NCBI GenBank assembly: GCA_037102815.1 | Contig: BTPP01000007.1 | Location: forward strand, 1,984,001 to 2,048,000 | Direction of reading: 5' to 3' | Length of the DNA: 64,000 nucleotides | DNA from: Neurospora intermedia | Lineage: Eukaryota > Ascomycota > Sordariomycetes > Sordariales > Sordariaceae | Shown here: piece by piece, positions 1 through 12,837 of the stretch | Numbering within the stretch: position 1 is the stretch's first letter | Layout of the letters: each line of letters opens with the position of its first letter | Program-made: the position numbers and the translations under genes | Notes under the pieces: model-generated | Told to the model about the DNA's origin: nothing | The model's input: only the letters and a program-made list of their open reading frames with translations | Database searches by the model: none

Positions 1-1522
1 GCTATCTAATAATATATAGTTAGTATAAAGAAAAAGAAAGGAAGATGCTAATAACTAAAAGAAAACGAAGAAGAATTATACTTACTAATTAAAGCGAAAA
101 GTTCCCTCTTTATTTAAGTTAGAACAGAAGTTATTAACCTCCGGGCCTTCCTCTATTAAAGGAAAGTACCGGGCGTCCTAACTCCTATTTACGTCTATAG
201 GTTCGAAAAAGAAATATTCGCTTATATTATTCTAAATTACTTTAATATAGATACTATTTTCTAATTAGATTCAAAAGGTTAATTATTAATGAAGGAAGAA
301 TTTTAAAAATATTTGGACGATAGAATTAAAGTTAAAAGGATTCTATTATAGGCGTTAAAGTTAGGGAGGTTAAGAGAATACTATTTAGTAATCGAATTAA
401 AGGAGGAGTAATATAAGGAAATTGCGAAATATTCCTAAAAAGAAAATAGAATATTAATAATATTAGAATAATAGGACGGGAATAAGGAGGAAATATTTAT
501 ATTAACTATAGGAGCTATTTAAACTATAGTTATAGTAAGAACCGAAAAGTACTATTTGATAAGCGCTTAATTATACTTAAAAAGCTATTCGAGTAGTTTT
601 ATTATACGAATTTAATTTATAATAACCTTATAATACTATTAGATTTAATTATTATTTATAAGGGTATAATTAGGAGTATCGATAGTTATAGGGTTATTAG
701 GAATAGAACTACTACTATTATTAGAGCCGGAAACCGTACGAATAGAAGTAGTATAACCGTTACCGCCGGATATAATATACGTAGGAGTAATAGTATTACT
801 ATTAGAACTAAATGCAATTTAAATTAGGTTTATAATACTATTATTAAATAAGCAAGGGATATAATTATAATAAATATCCTTTACAATTAATTTATAATAA
901 TCCTTCTACTATTATTCGGCGATACTATAGCCTAAAATATAAAGAAGACGTTTAAAGTCGGTAGAGAGGCCGTTTTACTCTAGACGAATATACATATAAT
1001 TAGAGAAATTTATTAGTAATACGAACGAAGGTATTTAGGTTATAGTTAAAATTATTTAAACTACCTAATACTATAATAACGGTTACCGTCTAAATAGCGT
1101 TATAAATATTGTAGAAACCGGTAGAAATATTTAATATATACCTACCGGTAGTATAATTATAAGTAGTATTCTAAATACTACTAGCTAGAAGTGTAAGAAT
1201 TAAATAGCGAAAAAGAAGAATAGAGATTGAAGGATTTACTAGTAAACGAAATAAAGTAAATCCTATTAGTAATAACCTTCTTAAAAGTACTAGGGGAATT
1301 AAACCTATTATTAAAATATAAAATAGAAATAAAATTTAAAGTATAGTAAAAATAAGGAATTTTACGAATAATATTAGTTAAATTAATATAAGGACCGAAG
1401 AAGGAAGGGAGGAAATTATATTAATTCTAAGGGGAATAACTACTAAAGAAATTATAAAGGGTATAAACGAAGAATATAGGCTTTAAAAATATAATTATAA
1501 GAATTACGGAGGACGTAGGACC
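1..1522 (+). mobile_element. LINE copy L0, internal/3' part (left piece)
   Basis: This stretch aligns by eye, in the same orientation, with about 49790-51300 of the complete LINE L2 and in reverse with 11040-12735 (L1) and 38340-40030 (L3). It is therefore the part of a Tad-like LINE downstream of the reverse transcriptase. The 5' part lies outside the window. The copy is interrupted at 1522/1523 by LTR element E1 and resumes at 9110. Bases 1518-1522 (ggacc) are the 5-bp target duplicated by E1. CpA and TpG are heavily depleted. I recognise no domain in this part of the LINE; a run near 280-540 reads as a charged, helix-like sequence in the + direction. Confidence 0.85.
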
Positions 1523-1739
1523 TGTCACGGCGAACAGAGGGAAGGAATGCGACAATGCGACAATGACCCTACTATTGAATGAAGATCGAAAGATGAAGAA
1601 GAAAGAAAATTAAAATACAAAGATGGATTTGCAGTACGAAGGATATAGATCCTATACGCTGCTAAGAACCCTGCAGTGGATCCGACTGGGCTACTGCACG
1701 AACGATCCGAATGACCAGCGGCTGAGCCGCGCCGTTACA
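1523..1739 (-). repeat. E1 LTR (3' LTR in element orientation)
   Basis: This is the 217-bp terminal repeat of E1, starting tgtcacgg and ending ccgttaca on the + strand. It is far less RIP-mutated than the interior. The polypurine tract that primes plus-strand synthesis lies directly inside it at 1740-1757, where the + strand reads as a C-run followed by tcaaaaaag. This independently fixes the element orientation as minus. Confidence 0.93.
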
Positions 1740-2437
1740 TTACCCCCCCCTCAAAAAAGACTCGCTTCGAATCTTTACCAGAAAAAAGAAAAAAATCGAA
1801 TGCACGCATACTAATTCGAATCGACGACCTTCCCGGCAGAGGGTACGTACCTTTGTAGTAGTAAATATAATACTTTTAGGGTACTAACCCATTGTATACT
1901 ACGCTAATATCCTAATTATAGTTCTATTGTTAATTAGAAGTCCGATTGAGCCGCTTATTACAGTATACAATTCGTTTATTTCCTCCTCGCCCGTAGGGAT
2001 CGTCTTCGAATACCTACTTCCTTAGGGATATTGTCCTCCTTATAATTTTCTAAGAATTTATTATCCGTTGCCGCTTCAATCCAAAGTTCTAATTGTTTTA
2101 GTAGTCTAATTACCGTCGGGTTTAAATTATAGAACTCCTTAATCCTTATAGCAGTATTCTTAAAGTTTCGCACTAACTACCAAATAGGGTCCGGATCCTA
2201 ACCTTACTATTCTACCTAGTATTACAACTTCCTATAATATACCTAGGAAGCGACAATATAATCTACCTTCTATTCCTCAACGTTATTAACGATTTTACCT
2301 TCCGGGTATTCGGCCGTTTATCCTAGTAGAGGGTTATTAGAGTACCAATAGAGTCTATCCATTAAAAATTAATTGGTAATACGCTAATCTAATAGTAAAT
2401 CCAATTTATATATATAGCCGACTTTCTTAATAATTTT

Positions 2438-3040
2438 GAGAAAGCCTAGATACACCCACCCCAAACCTTCCCATACCCAAAAACCCCAAAAAAGTGGATC
2501 TGACAGCTGGATGACAACTGACATTGAAATCCCCGTTTTTACCCGCAAAATTTCGCCGTTTCAATGTACGCAACATCGAGTAACATCGATTCTGACTTGG
2601 TCATTTCTTTCACGCTTTTTCACACGGTCATTTGCACCCATTTTACAGCGCCAGCTATCGCTCGTCGCACGCCGCACGCCGCATACCAACAACCACACCC
2701 ACAACCCCCTCAATGTGGGCGCGCGGTAGTGATTATGATGAGTAGAGTAGAGTAGAGTAGAGTAGAGTCATTAATTACCTCATTTGACGAACTTTCTGAG
2801 CTGTTAAACGTTAGTATTCAGACTGTAGATAATACGAGCTTAATACTATACAGATATCACGAGATTTGAATTATGGGGAGATGGTTAGATTATGGTGATT
2901 CATATGGGGGGGTGATCCAGATGTTGTGACACATGTAAAACGGTCAGAAATACCGCTAAAACTCGATAATTTACATGACAGCTGACATTGGGTGAAATTG
3001 GGTATGGGAAGGTTTGGGGTGGGTGTATCTAGGCTTTCTC
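2438..3040. mobile_element. M1: non-autonomous inverted-repeat element (MITE), 603 bp
   Basis: It has perfect 42-bp terminal inverted repeats (2438-2479 and 2999-3040, beginning GAGAAAGCCTAGATACACCC) and an 8-bp target duplication ataatttt (2430-2437, 3041-3048). It has no coding capacity for a transposase. Unlike its surroundings it is rich in CpA and TpG, so it shows no RIP; it either landed after RIP of E1 or escaped it. Its core is clearly related to that of M2 (53136-53682), although the terminal repeats differ. An 8-bp duplication suggests hAT-like or MULE-like mobilisation, but the termini do not settle which. Confidence 0.9.
2739..2768. repeat. Short tandem repeat, pentamer AGTAG
   Basis: About six consecutive agtag/gagta units lie inside M1. 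This is a simple microsatellite with no sign of function. Confidence 0.85.
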
Positions 3041-6000
3041 ATAATTTTAAACGCCTAGCGCATTTGTAGGAAACTAAGCTTATTACTAGGACGTCTATTA
3101 GTAGATTAGTTCTTTTTAATAATAAATACTCTATCCCTAATACTAAAATCTAGATCCCGTCGATACTTATTAGCTTATATTATTTATTGTTATTACGTTT
3201 AGATAATAGCCGCCCTAGTCTTTTTAATATAGTCTTAAATATATAACGCTACGTCCTTTGCGTTTTATTTTAATAATCCCTTAATAGTAAATATATCTTC
3301 TAAAGATATTAATATCTTCTATTCTACGAACGACGGTATAGGGAAATTGAATATAATTTTATAGGGTTAAAGTCTAATACTCTTATAATATAGCCTATTC
3401 TAAACGAAGTTAATAACCGGAATTAATTCTAACTAATTATCTTATACGTAGTTAATAAAAGGATAAAACCTTTAATTTAAATATTTATAGAAATTTTCAA
3501 TTTAGCCTACTATTTATAAATATCCGGGGAATATAAATAACTATTTAGTACTTATTATACTTAATATTTCTTAATTAAAGGAGGACTTAAATTATAGTTT
3601 TTGATTGCTAATAACCTCTTACGGCGGTCTGAAAATCCGGAAGGGTCCTTCGTAATATAAATAATAGGCTTCTTTACCAGTTATATTACTTTTATAAGGT
3701 ATTAACCAATTACCCTTCGATAAAGGATTAATAATATTAAAAATATTATTGTAATTATATTTATTTATAAATATTTTTTTAAAGTTGAAAACGGTATAAC
3801 GCTAAAGCCTCTTTTATACATCTATCAATTATAACTTCCCTAGTATTTTATCCCGTAGGTATTTAAACGCGTAATATATTAAATAGTTAGTTATATATCT
3901 ATTGATATTTCTAGAAAGATTAAACTATTAATATTTTACTACTATTAATCGTCTCGTCTTATTCCTTCCGGGGTAGACCGTAGTAATACCGTTATAATAC
4001 TCCTTAATAATATGTATCCTTAGAAGATTCTAGTCCGGGATTACCAATCTTCCTTAATAGAGTAGCATCTATCCCTATAATAACGTAAATCCTAAATCTT
4101 ATTCTATAATTATTTATTAATAGCCTTCCAAATTAGGGTTCTCCTTATTTACTTATAGTAGGGTTATTACTAATTTATAGCCTATCCCTGCTAATTGAAA
4201 TTCGTTGTCCGTTAAATCTAATATATAAATGTATAGGAGTGCGTCCTCCCCCCCTTCGGGCGCTTCGAACGGTTTAAATAAGCGTATAAACTTTTACATA
4301 TCCTTCCTATCCTTTTTAAGTCTTTAAATCTTCAACCTTCCTAAATAAGGCGTCCGTAGCTATATTATCCTTACCCGGATAGTAAATAATATAGAAGTTA
4401 TACTACGAAAGCACTTCTACCTATACGGCCTATTTTAAATTTAGTAACCTCTTTGTACTAAAATATTTTAGTACTTTATAATCTGTAAAAATAGTAAAGG
4501 GTCCTTACTATAACCCGACAAATTCAACTCTCTAATATAATAAACTGCGTATAATAGCCAACATCTCCTTATTATAAATAGGGTAATTATATTCTATTCC
4601 TTATATAATTTCCAAATAGAAAGTAATAAGGTGCTATCCATCTTTATATTCCTAGAATAGGACTTTAGCTAATATACTATCGGATACGTTTATTTCTAAT
4701 CGGATTATCCTACTATATTTAAAGTAAGTAAGGATTAGAACTTTTAATAATTACTCCTTCAATTTATTAAAGGCCGTCTAATAATCTAGGGACTATATAA
4801 AGATTTCCCTTTTCTTCGTTAGCCTTATTAAGGGCTTTGTAATTCGTTTATATTCCCTTACAAATTTATAGTAAAAATTATAAAATTTTAAAAAGGATTG
4901 GACTCCTTTAATTGTAGTCGGCTCCTACTATTCCTTTACTATAGCTACCTTTACGGGGTCGACCGATACTCTATTAACGCCAATTACAAATCCTAAGAAC
5001 TTTATCTCCTAAATATAGAATTTACACTTATCTAGATCCGCTTGCAATCCAGCCTCCCGGAAGCGGTATAGGACTTTCAAAACGTAGCTCTTATATTCTT
5101 CTAGGGTATTGGAGTAAATAAGGATATTATTAATATAAGCGCTGCAAAAATTATTAAAATACCCTATTAATATATTATTAATATATTATTAAAAAGTTGA
5201 AGTTCCGTTAATTAAACTAAATAGTAGAACTTTATATTTATACGCTCCGTATTAAGTCCGGAACGTTATTAACTCTTTATTATTTAAATATATTTGTATA
5301 TAGTAAAATATTTAACGAATATTAATCTTTATAAAGAATTTAGCTTATAAAATTCGAAATAACGTTTCCTTAATTAAAGGGAGCGGGTAATAGTTTTTAC
5401 GGGTAATTGTATTTAATTTCCGATAATCTATATAGAAATAAAACTTCCTATTTACTTTAGGAACGAAGAGAATAGGGGTTGCCTAAAGCGTTGTACTACT
5501 TTTAATAAATCTTATATTAAAATTTTCGATAATATATAACTAATATACTTCTAATTCGTTTATATTTATTTTATATAACGGACTATAGTTTAAATCCTCC
5601 GGCCGGCTAACTTCGTTTGATTCGATTCGGTAATTACTATTACCGAATTCTAGGAGAATATCTAACTTTTATTTATTAAATATTCTTAAATAATTGTAAT
5701 AATATTTAAAAACCTTCTCTCTAGTTTTAATTATTCAATTTATTTTTTTTAGTCCTCCTTACTAACCCGGGCTTCCTACTATCGACGTTCTTCAATAAAT
5801 CGGTCGATCTCGTATAGACTTATTATACCAAAGTGCTCCTTCTTCGCTATTAATATTAATCCGACAGACCCGATAATAGCTATATCTAATATACATTCCT
5901 TATATTAAACTATCCCTCTTCGCTAGTAGAAATAATTTTAATTATCCTTTTAAATACTACTATTATAGCCCTCTTCTCCTTTCTATTCTAGCTCCCTCTA

Positions 6001-8882
6001 ATATTACTATAAATCTTCCTTTAAATCTCTCTAATACTCCTATCGTACTTCTCTATCCGACTTCCTACCTATAAAAGGTAGTAGAGCATCTTTATTAGTA
6101 AAGTCGCACTCTATACGAATTAATATTTATTTTACTGGATCTCCGGCCTAAATAGGGTCCGATTACTACAATATTTGAATCTAACGATTTACCTTCGGTA
6201 ATAGGGGGGTCGTCGCTATTTAGACTTCTAATTATTATATCCGTTCTTTAATAATTACTCTATTACAACGCCTCTTATCGTTTTTTTCTATTAAGGCTTC
6301 TCTCCTTTCGGTATTAACTTAATAGGATAGATTAGTCTTACTCTATTTATATTTAATATAAATATCCTATATCCAATTAGAATCCTTAGACTAGGAATTG
6401 TCGAATAGTAATTAGCGATAATAATAATCGATACTAATATTATAATATTCAAACTATAAACGCCTAATAATTATATTATAATAAATATTTATAATTATAA
6501 GTTATTCGTTATATATAATTCAGTATTAAAGTATAATATTAGCCTTAATTACCCGTATAATTTTCTTACCGTCGTTTCCTACAAATAATCCTCCGATATA
6601 AACGGGCTTAAATTAATAGTTCACTTCCAATTATAAATATTAAATTAATTTAGCGGCGGTCTTTTTACTAATTAAAATATATACCGCTACTCCCGAATCT
6701 ATAATACCTTCTTTAATAGTTAAAGAAATTCTATTACTACCTATTTTAGCTATTAGTACGAAAGGGGTACCTCCTAAATAACTTTTTAAAAAGTTTACCT
6801 TCGCGCTATTCGGTAACTTCCCTTACTAAAACTATATAAATTACTACCCTAAATAGGAATCTACTTTACCTAGGGTATTTAATTTTCCAATTCCTTCTAG
6901 CCCTCAACCGGCTTATCGGAATCCGATTTATTATTATTATTATTTATAATACCGTAGCGGGCATATATAACTTATAGACGGGTATACTAATTATTACCGG
7001 TTCTATTACTACGGTTAAAAACGCTCTTATTAGGGTAATCCTTCGTACAATATCCCTATTCCTTACAATTAAAGTAAATACCCTTACAATATATCTTATC
7101 AATCTCTTCCTTCAATAGGGCCTTCTAATTAAAAATAGAATTAGAATTATTTCCAATCGAAGAAGAGCTTCTTCCGCCTCCGCCCCTATTACTACCAATT
7201 CTATTTCTATTTCTATTACTAGAGAAATTAGCGGAGGAAATAAACTGCTTAATTACCTTCTAAGTGAATACAACTTATTTAATAGTCTTTATATATCCGT
7301 TAAAATTAATTATATTAAATATAGTATAAAGAGCTATACCTACTTAGAACTTAGGCGAGAATTGACGGTAAAAGGCTTTTTTCTACTACGATTAGGCTAA
7401 TTAGCATTCGCTAACTAAACGTACAAATTTATTCTTAAAGATATAAAAATTGTCTTAATATATACGTAGCTTCTCGAAATTATCGAAGGCTTAACGAACT
7501 ATATTTAGATTATCGTATTAACGTTTAAAATATACTATTAAGGTATTAGACGAAATAATTTAGTTAAGGTAAATATTATATAAGTAAGGTTATAGGTCTT
7601 TAATAGTATAACCCGCCAATCGGTTTTTAATATAGGCTTATTTAGTTTCGTTATTAGTAAAATAGTCGGAATTCACCTTCAATTTATTAGTAATCGAACG
7701 GTACTAGACTTTAAAAGTTACTATATCTTTAGACTTATTAATATAAAAGATAGGTAGGTCCGAAATTTTTAAAAATTTACTTCTACTAAAGGAGAAGGTA
7801 TAAATTAAAGTCGTACTAGAAATAGTACTATAGCGGGTAGGATCGCGGACAACGTTGGTAATAAGCTAATTAAAGGATTAAATTTCCTTTTCCTTTACTA
7901 TTAAAGTAATTAAGAAATCTTTAACTATTTTACTATTAGTCTTATTAGTAAGGGTTACTCTAGTAGCGTCGTTTCTAAGAACGTTAAATTTAGGTTTAAT
8001 ACCTTCGGTATAGAGACGACGGGCCTTCTTACAGTTAGTTTTATTAATAACTACCTTAATACCCTTAGTATAGCTAACGTACTAATTACTATAATCGTTA
8101 TCGGCATTTTCAATAGTCGTACGGGGTTATATTCTAAGTTTATTAGAACTTTCGGCGTAGATCGATTTAAAATATAAAACCCAATCGTTTAAATCCGTTA
8201 TTATACAATTAAATCGTTAGGTAATAATAAATACTTCTTTTTACTATTTCTTATAAGTAAGTATAATTAAAGCGTATACCTTCATTTCTCAAAATATTAC
8301 TTTAAAGTATTTTTCAACTTCGCTAAGGAAATCTTCGAACCCTATTAAATTATTAAAACGGATACAATTAATATTTATATCGAAGACCGGTTGGAAGGGG
8401 AAGTAAGGTCCCTTACTATTAACGGTATAGCGGGTAGCTATCTCTTCAATTTTAATTTAAAAATCTTTAATTATATTTTTAATCGTATTAAGGAACTTAA
8501 ATTCCTAAATTTAGGGGAGTACGTTAGCGATATAATATTCGAACGTAGCGCTTTCGGCCGCCTTATCCTTATTTTTAATATTATTAATAATTGTAGTTTA
8601 AGTCTTATAGATAGTCGATATATAATATTATTCAATGGACTTACGGCTTAGGCGAATCTTTACTACTAGGTCCTTCTAGTTTAATTTAGCGAAATTAAAG
8701 GTAACTTTTATAACGGCTTGCGCCTTTAATTAGGCCGCTTCCTTAGGGTCGCGTACTATTATAGTATTAATAGTCAATCTTCTAAGTTCTTATTGTAGGG
8801 TGCGGACAATTGTCTTGTCGCTCGTAATCAATCTTCTAGAAATAGGTAGGATATTTTAAATCGTCCCTGATAAATTAGATTG

Positions 8883-8892
8883 ATCTTTCGAT
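8883..8892 (-). other. Putative primer-binding site of E1 (self-priming type)
   Basis: The 10 bases abutting the inside of the 5' LTR read ATCGAAAGAT in element orientation. They are exactly complementary to ATCTTTCGAT inside the same LTR (8964-8955), about 146 bases from the LTR start. Tf1/sushi-type chromoviruses prime with the 5' end of their own transcript folded back onto such a site. That the match is functional is inference. I see no obvious tRNA 3'-end complement here. Confidence 0.5.
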
Positions 8893-9109
8893 TGTTACGG
8901 CGAATAGAGGGAAGGAATGCGACAATGCAACAATAACCCTACTATTGAATGAAGATCGAAAGATGAAGAAGAAAGAAAACTAAAATACAAAAATAGATTT
9001 ACAGTACGAAGGATATAGATCCTGTGCGCTGCTAAGAACCCTGCAGTAGATCCGACTGGGCTACTGCACGAACGATCCGAATGACCAGCGGCTGAGCCGC
9101 GCCGTCACA
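8893..9109 (-). repeat. E1 LTR (5' LTR in element orientation)
   Basis: This is the partner of 1523-1739, equal in length (217 bp). I count 12 differences between the two LTRs, every one a transition, as expected if RIP rather than long neutral drift made them. It is followed by the duplicated target ggacc. Confidence 0.93.
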
Positions 9110-9748
9110 GGACCTAGGGATATAATAAAAGAAGAACCTTCTACGTTGGAAGTTAAATTGATAAGGCTAGAATGATAGCGGCCGGAGGAAGCTATTTTAA
9201 TAGAAATTATAATAGGGAAGAAGGAGGAGAAGGATTAGAAGGGGCGCTATATAGGAGGATTATATAAATAAAGGAAGGGGTCCTTATACTAATATAAATA
9301 GGGGTAGAACTGTAGGGTAGGAGAGTAAATAATAGGGCGGAAGTATTTATAAATAAAAGAAGGAAGCGGAGAAGTAGGGTAATAAATAGAATAATAGAAT
9401 AGGGAAGCGGGGAGAAAATAGAAGAAAGAGCAGTAAAAAATAAAATAGAGAGGCGGCGAAGGAGGCGGCGTACTAAGCTTAATTTTACTCCTATTATTCC
9501 TATTATTTTAATATTAGGACAATATAGCGGTAGAAGAAACGAGATTATATTCGCTATAGTAGTAAGTAAGAACCGTTTTAGCTATAAGCAAAGTAGGAGC
9601 GGTGTAGTAAATTACAGCCGAAATAGAGCTAGAGGTTTTCATTTAGAGGCGCTTAACGTCTTACGGTTTTCCCCTCCAAAGAACTAGAGAAGGACCTCAT
9701 ACCAATAAGGCGCTACAGTTTATAGTATAAGGAATAAGACTATATATA
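9110..9748 (+). mobile_element. LINE copy L0, 3' end (right piece)
   Basis: This continues the LINE after the E1 insertion: 9115 onward matches L2 from about 51310. It starts with the second copy of ggacc (9110-9114). It ends with the conserved 3' block shared by all four LINE copies, a GC-richer hairpin region at about 9628-9720 followed by a TATA-rich tail near 9748. There is no poly(A). Since the 5' end of L0 is outside the window, its target duplication cannot be checked. Confidence 0.85.
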
Positions 9749-10445
9749 AATATTAGTTACCCCCAATTAACCTCTTTTTTTTGAAAAAAAAGGAATAGTC
9801 GACTATATTCACGAAATATTCTTTAACGCCTTCTTAATACTAAAGTCTAGAGTCGAGTATAACTATGCCCTACGTATATAGCCTTTTGTACTAGGTTGGA
9901 TTATATTGCCTTCCCCTATATTATACTTTAAAGGATATATTCTAATTAAGTATAGTAAATAATTAATTATTGCGCTACTATTTTTGGAAGTATAGTTAGA
10001 AAAGGACTATATTAACCGATACGTTTAGGAAATATAGAAGACTACCTTACTTGAATATAACTATATTAATACTTTAAACGATATTTACCTTCTTCGAGCT
10101 ATATCGTATAAATTAATTTTAATAGTGCGTAGTAATAATATCCTTATAAATATTAGGAATATACAATCCAAATATAAAAATATAGATATTTATATTTAGA
10201 ACGGGCGTCTATAGTATAAATTTATATATAATACTGTAGTAGAAGGTATAGTTCAAAACCCTAAGGCAAAGGATGCTTTTAAACGAATATAAGTATTAGA
10301 ATTACCCTCTCAACTTTCTAAGCGCTCTTCTATAGTTACATTAGGATTAGATTTAAGGTTTAATAATATATTTATTATTGAAAGTATTAAAAAAAAAGAT
10401 ATACTAATTATAGAAGTAGCTATAGAAGCTATTATAGATATAATA
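9749..10445 (+). pseudogene. U1: unrecognised coding relic, left part
   Basis: From just after L0 to the L1 insertion, one + frame reads as a sustained protein-like sequence. Stops occur only as TAA/TAG where RIP of CAA/CAG would put them. Legible stretches include an aromatic/leucine-rich segment (about 9800-9960) and a charged segment around 10230-10400. The same frame resumes at 20694 beyond L1, so this was a single gene or element before insertion. L0 abuts it on the left, so the 5' part lies outside the window or was displaced by L0. I do not recognise the family. It could be a host gene or part of a larger mobile element. Confidence 0.5.
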
Positions 10446-10510
10446 TATAGTCTTATTCCTTGTACTATAAACTATAGCGCCTTATTGGTATGAGGTCCTT
10501 CTCCAGTTCT

Positions 10511-10561
10511 CTGGAGGGGAAAACCGTAAGACGTTAAACGCCTCCGGATGAAAACCTCCAG
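10511..10561 (-). other. Conserved LINE 3' hairpin (L1 copy)
   Basis: The sequence CTGGAGG...CCTCCAG forms a perfect 7-bp stem around a 37-base loop near the 3' terminus. The surrounding 100 bases or so are almost unchanged between the four LINE copies (L0 about 9628-9720, L2 about 51808-51900, L3 about 37785-37870), although the rest is saturated with mutations. This could be the structure that the element's reverse transcriptase recognises; that function is inference. Confidence 0.55.
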
Positions 10562-12837
10562 CTCCATCTCGGCTATAGTTTATTATACCGCTCCTACTTT
10601 ACTTATAATTATAACGGTTCTTACTTACCGCTATAGCGAATATAATTTCGTCTCTCCTACCGCTATATTATCCTAATATTAAAATAATAGGAATAATAGG
10701 AATAGGATTAGACCTAGTATATTACCTTCTTCACCGCCTTTCTATTTTATTCCCTACTACTTCTTCCTCTACTTTCTCCTTACTTCCTTATCCTATTTTC
10801 TATTTACTACCCCGCTTCTCCGCCTTCTTCCTTCGTTTATAAATACCTCTGCCCTATTATTTATTCTCCTACCCCGTAGCTCTACCCTTATTTATATTAG
10901 TATAAGGACCCCTTCCCTTATTTATATAATCCCCCTATACGGTACTTTTCCTAATCCTTCTCCTTTTTCTTCCCTATTATAACTTCTATTGAAATAGCTT
11001 CCTCTAGCTATTATCGTTCTAACCTTATTAATTTAACTTTTAACGTAGAAGGTTCTTCCTTTATTATATCCCTAAATTTTATATCCCCTATAGTCCCTTT
11101 AATTATACTTTTGGAATTTATATTCTTTATTTGTACCCTTTGCAATTTCTTTAATAGTTATCCCCTTTAGAACCGGTATAGTTTCTTCCCTTCTTTCTTC
11201 GGTCCTTATATTAATTTAATTAATATTATTCGTAAAATTCCTTACTTCTATTATACTTTAGACTTCGCCTCCGTTATATATTCTAATAATAGGCCTAACT
11301 CCCCTAATACCTTTAAGAAGGTTGTTATTAATAGGATTTACTTTATTTCGTCTACCGGTAAATCTCTTATCCTCCTTTCTTTTTTTTTACTATTTAATTC
11401 CTACGCTTCTAATTAATAATACTTAAAATACTACCTACGATTATACTACTAATAGGTATATATTAAACGTCCCCGCCGGTTTCTATAATATTTGTAACGC
11501 TATTTAAGTAGTAGCTGTTACTATAGTATTAGGTAGTTCGGATAGTTTTAATTATAATTTAAATACCTTTTATTATATTGCTAATAACTTTTCTAATTAT
11601 ATATATATTCGCCTAGAGTAGGACGGCCTTCCTACCGACTATAAGTATCTTCTTTGTACTATAAATTACAATATTACCGAATTATAATAGAAGGGTTACT
11701 ATAAATTAGTTGTAAAGGATATTCGTTATAATTATATCCCTTCTTTACCTAGCGGTAATACTATAAATTTAATTCGGATTATATCCAATTCTAATAGTAG
11801 CGTTATTATTCCTATATATATTATATCCGGCGGTAGTAATTATATTACTCCTACTTATACGGTTTCCAATTCTAATAGTAATAATAATTCTATTCCCAAT
11901 AACCCTATAACCGTCAATACCCCCGGTCGTACTTTTATAAATAATAATTAAATCTAATAGTACTATAAGGTTACTATAAATTAAATTCGTATAATAGAAT
12001 TATTTAAATAGTTTCTTAAATATAATTAGACGTTCGTTAAATAGTACTTTTTAATTCTTATTATAGCCGTAATTTAAATAACTCCTATAATTAGTATAAA
12101 TATCTCTTTTTTATTCCCGTCCTATTATTCTAGTATTATTAATATTCTATTTTCCTCTTAAAAGTACTTTATAATTTCCTTACGTTACTCCTCCTCTAAT
12201 TCGATTACTAAATAGTACTCTCTTAACTTCCCTAACTTTAACGCCTATAATAGAATCCTTTCGATTTTAACTCTATCGTCCAAATATTTTTAAAGTTCTT
12301 CCTTTATTAATGATTAAACTTTTAAATTTAATTAGAAAATAGTATTTATATTAAAGTAATTTAGGATAATATAGGCGAATATCTCTTTTTCGAACCTATA
12401 AGCGTAAATAGGAATTAGGACGCCTAATACTTTCCTCCAGTAAAGGAAAGCCCGGAGGCCAATAATTTCTATTCTAATTTAAATAAAAAGGGAATTCTTC
12501 GCTTTAATTAGTAAGTACAACTCCTCTTCAATTTCTTCTAATTATTAACATCTTCCTATCTTTTTCTTTATATTAACTATATATCATTAAATAGCCTCTC
12601 TATTAAATTTAAGGGTAAGGTTAGCAATAGTAAATTTATACTATTATTCTAATTTTACTACCGCCGCCGCTAAATAGTAATTATAGTATAATATTTATTT
12701 CTAATTTATTATATCCTTTAACTATTCCTCTCTATTACTCGTCAGGTCTACAAAATCGACCATCTGACTAGCGGGCGGGCCACTAGTCAGGGACAGCGAC
12801 TCGTATATGAACAGCGACTCGTACCGAGCGGGGTACT

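Larger units (their letters stand above)
1523..9109 (-). mobile_element. E1: Ty3/Gypsy chromovirus LTR retrotransposon, RIP-degraded
   Basis: This is an LTR retrotransposon fossil with 217-bp LTRs (1523-1739 and 8893-9109), TG...CA ends and a 5-bp target duplication ggacc (1518-1522, 9110-9114). Coding order on the minus strand is gag (about 8860-6900, CCHC knuckle near 7085-7040), protease (DSG-type site near 6720-6650), reverse transcriptase (about 5560-4950, Y-x-D-D-type box near 5140-5105), RNase H (about 4750-4400), integrase (about 4300-3050) and a chromodomain-like tail (about 2350-1980). That order is typical of chromoviruses. MITE M1 sits between integrase and chromodomain; without it the element is about 6.98 kb. 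It carries all parts but is broken, with dozens of in-frame stops of RIP type. The LTR pair differs at about a dozen sites, all transitions, so it was probably young when RIP struck. Confidence 0.9.

Noticed and set aside
2436-2755. Two overlapping open frames of 63-97 codons near the left half of M1
   Set aside because: They lie across the inverted-repeat end and unmutated core of a MITE, overlap each other in different frames and have no domain. They are open only because M1 lacks RIP stops.
2438-3040. Assigning M1/M2 firmly to the hAT superfamily
   Set aside because: The 8-bp duplication fits hAT, but the long terminal repeats starting GAG do not fit the usual short hAT termini. MULE-like mobilisation is equally possible, so only the structure is reported.
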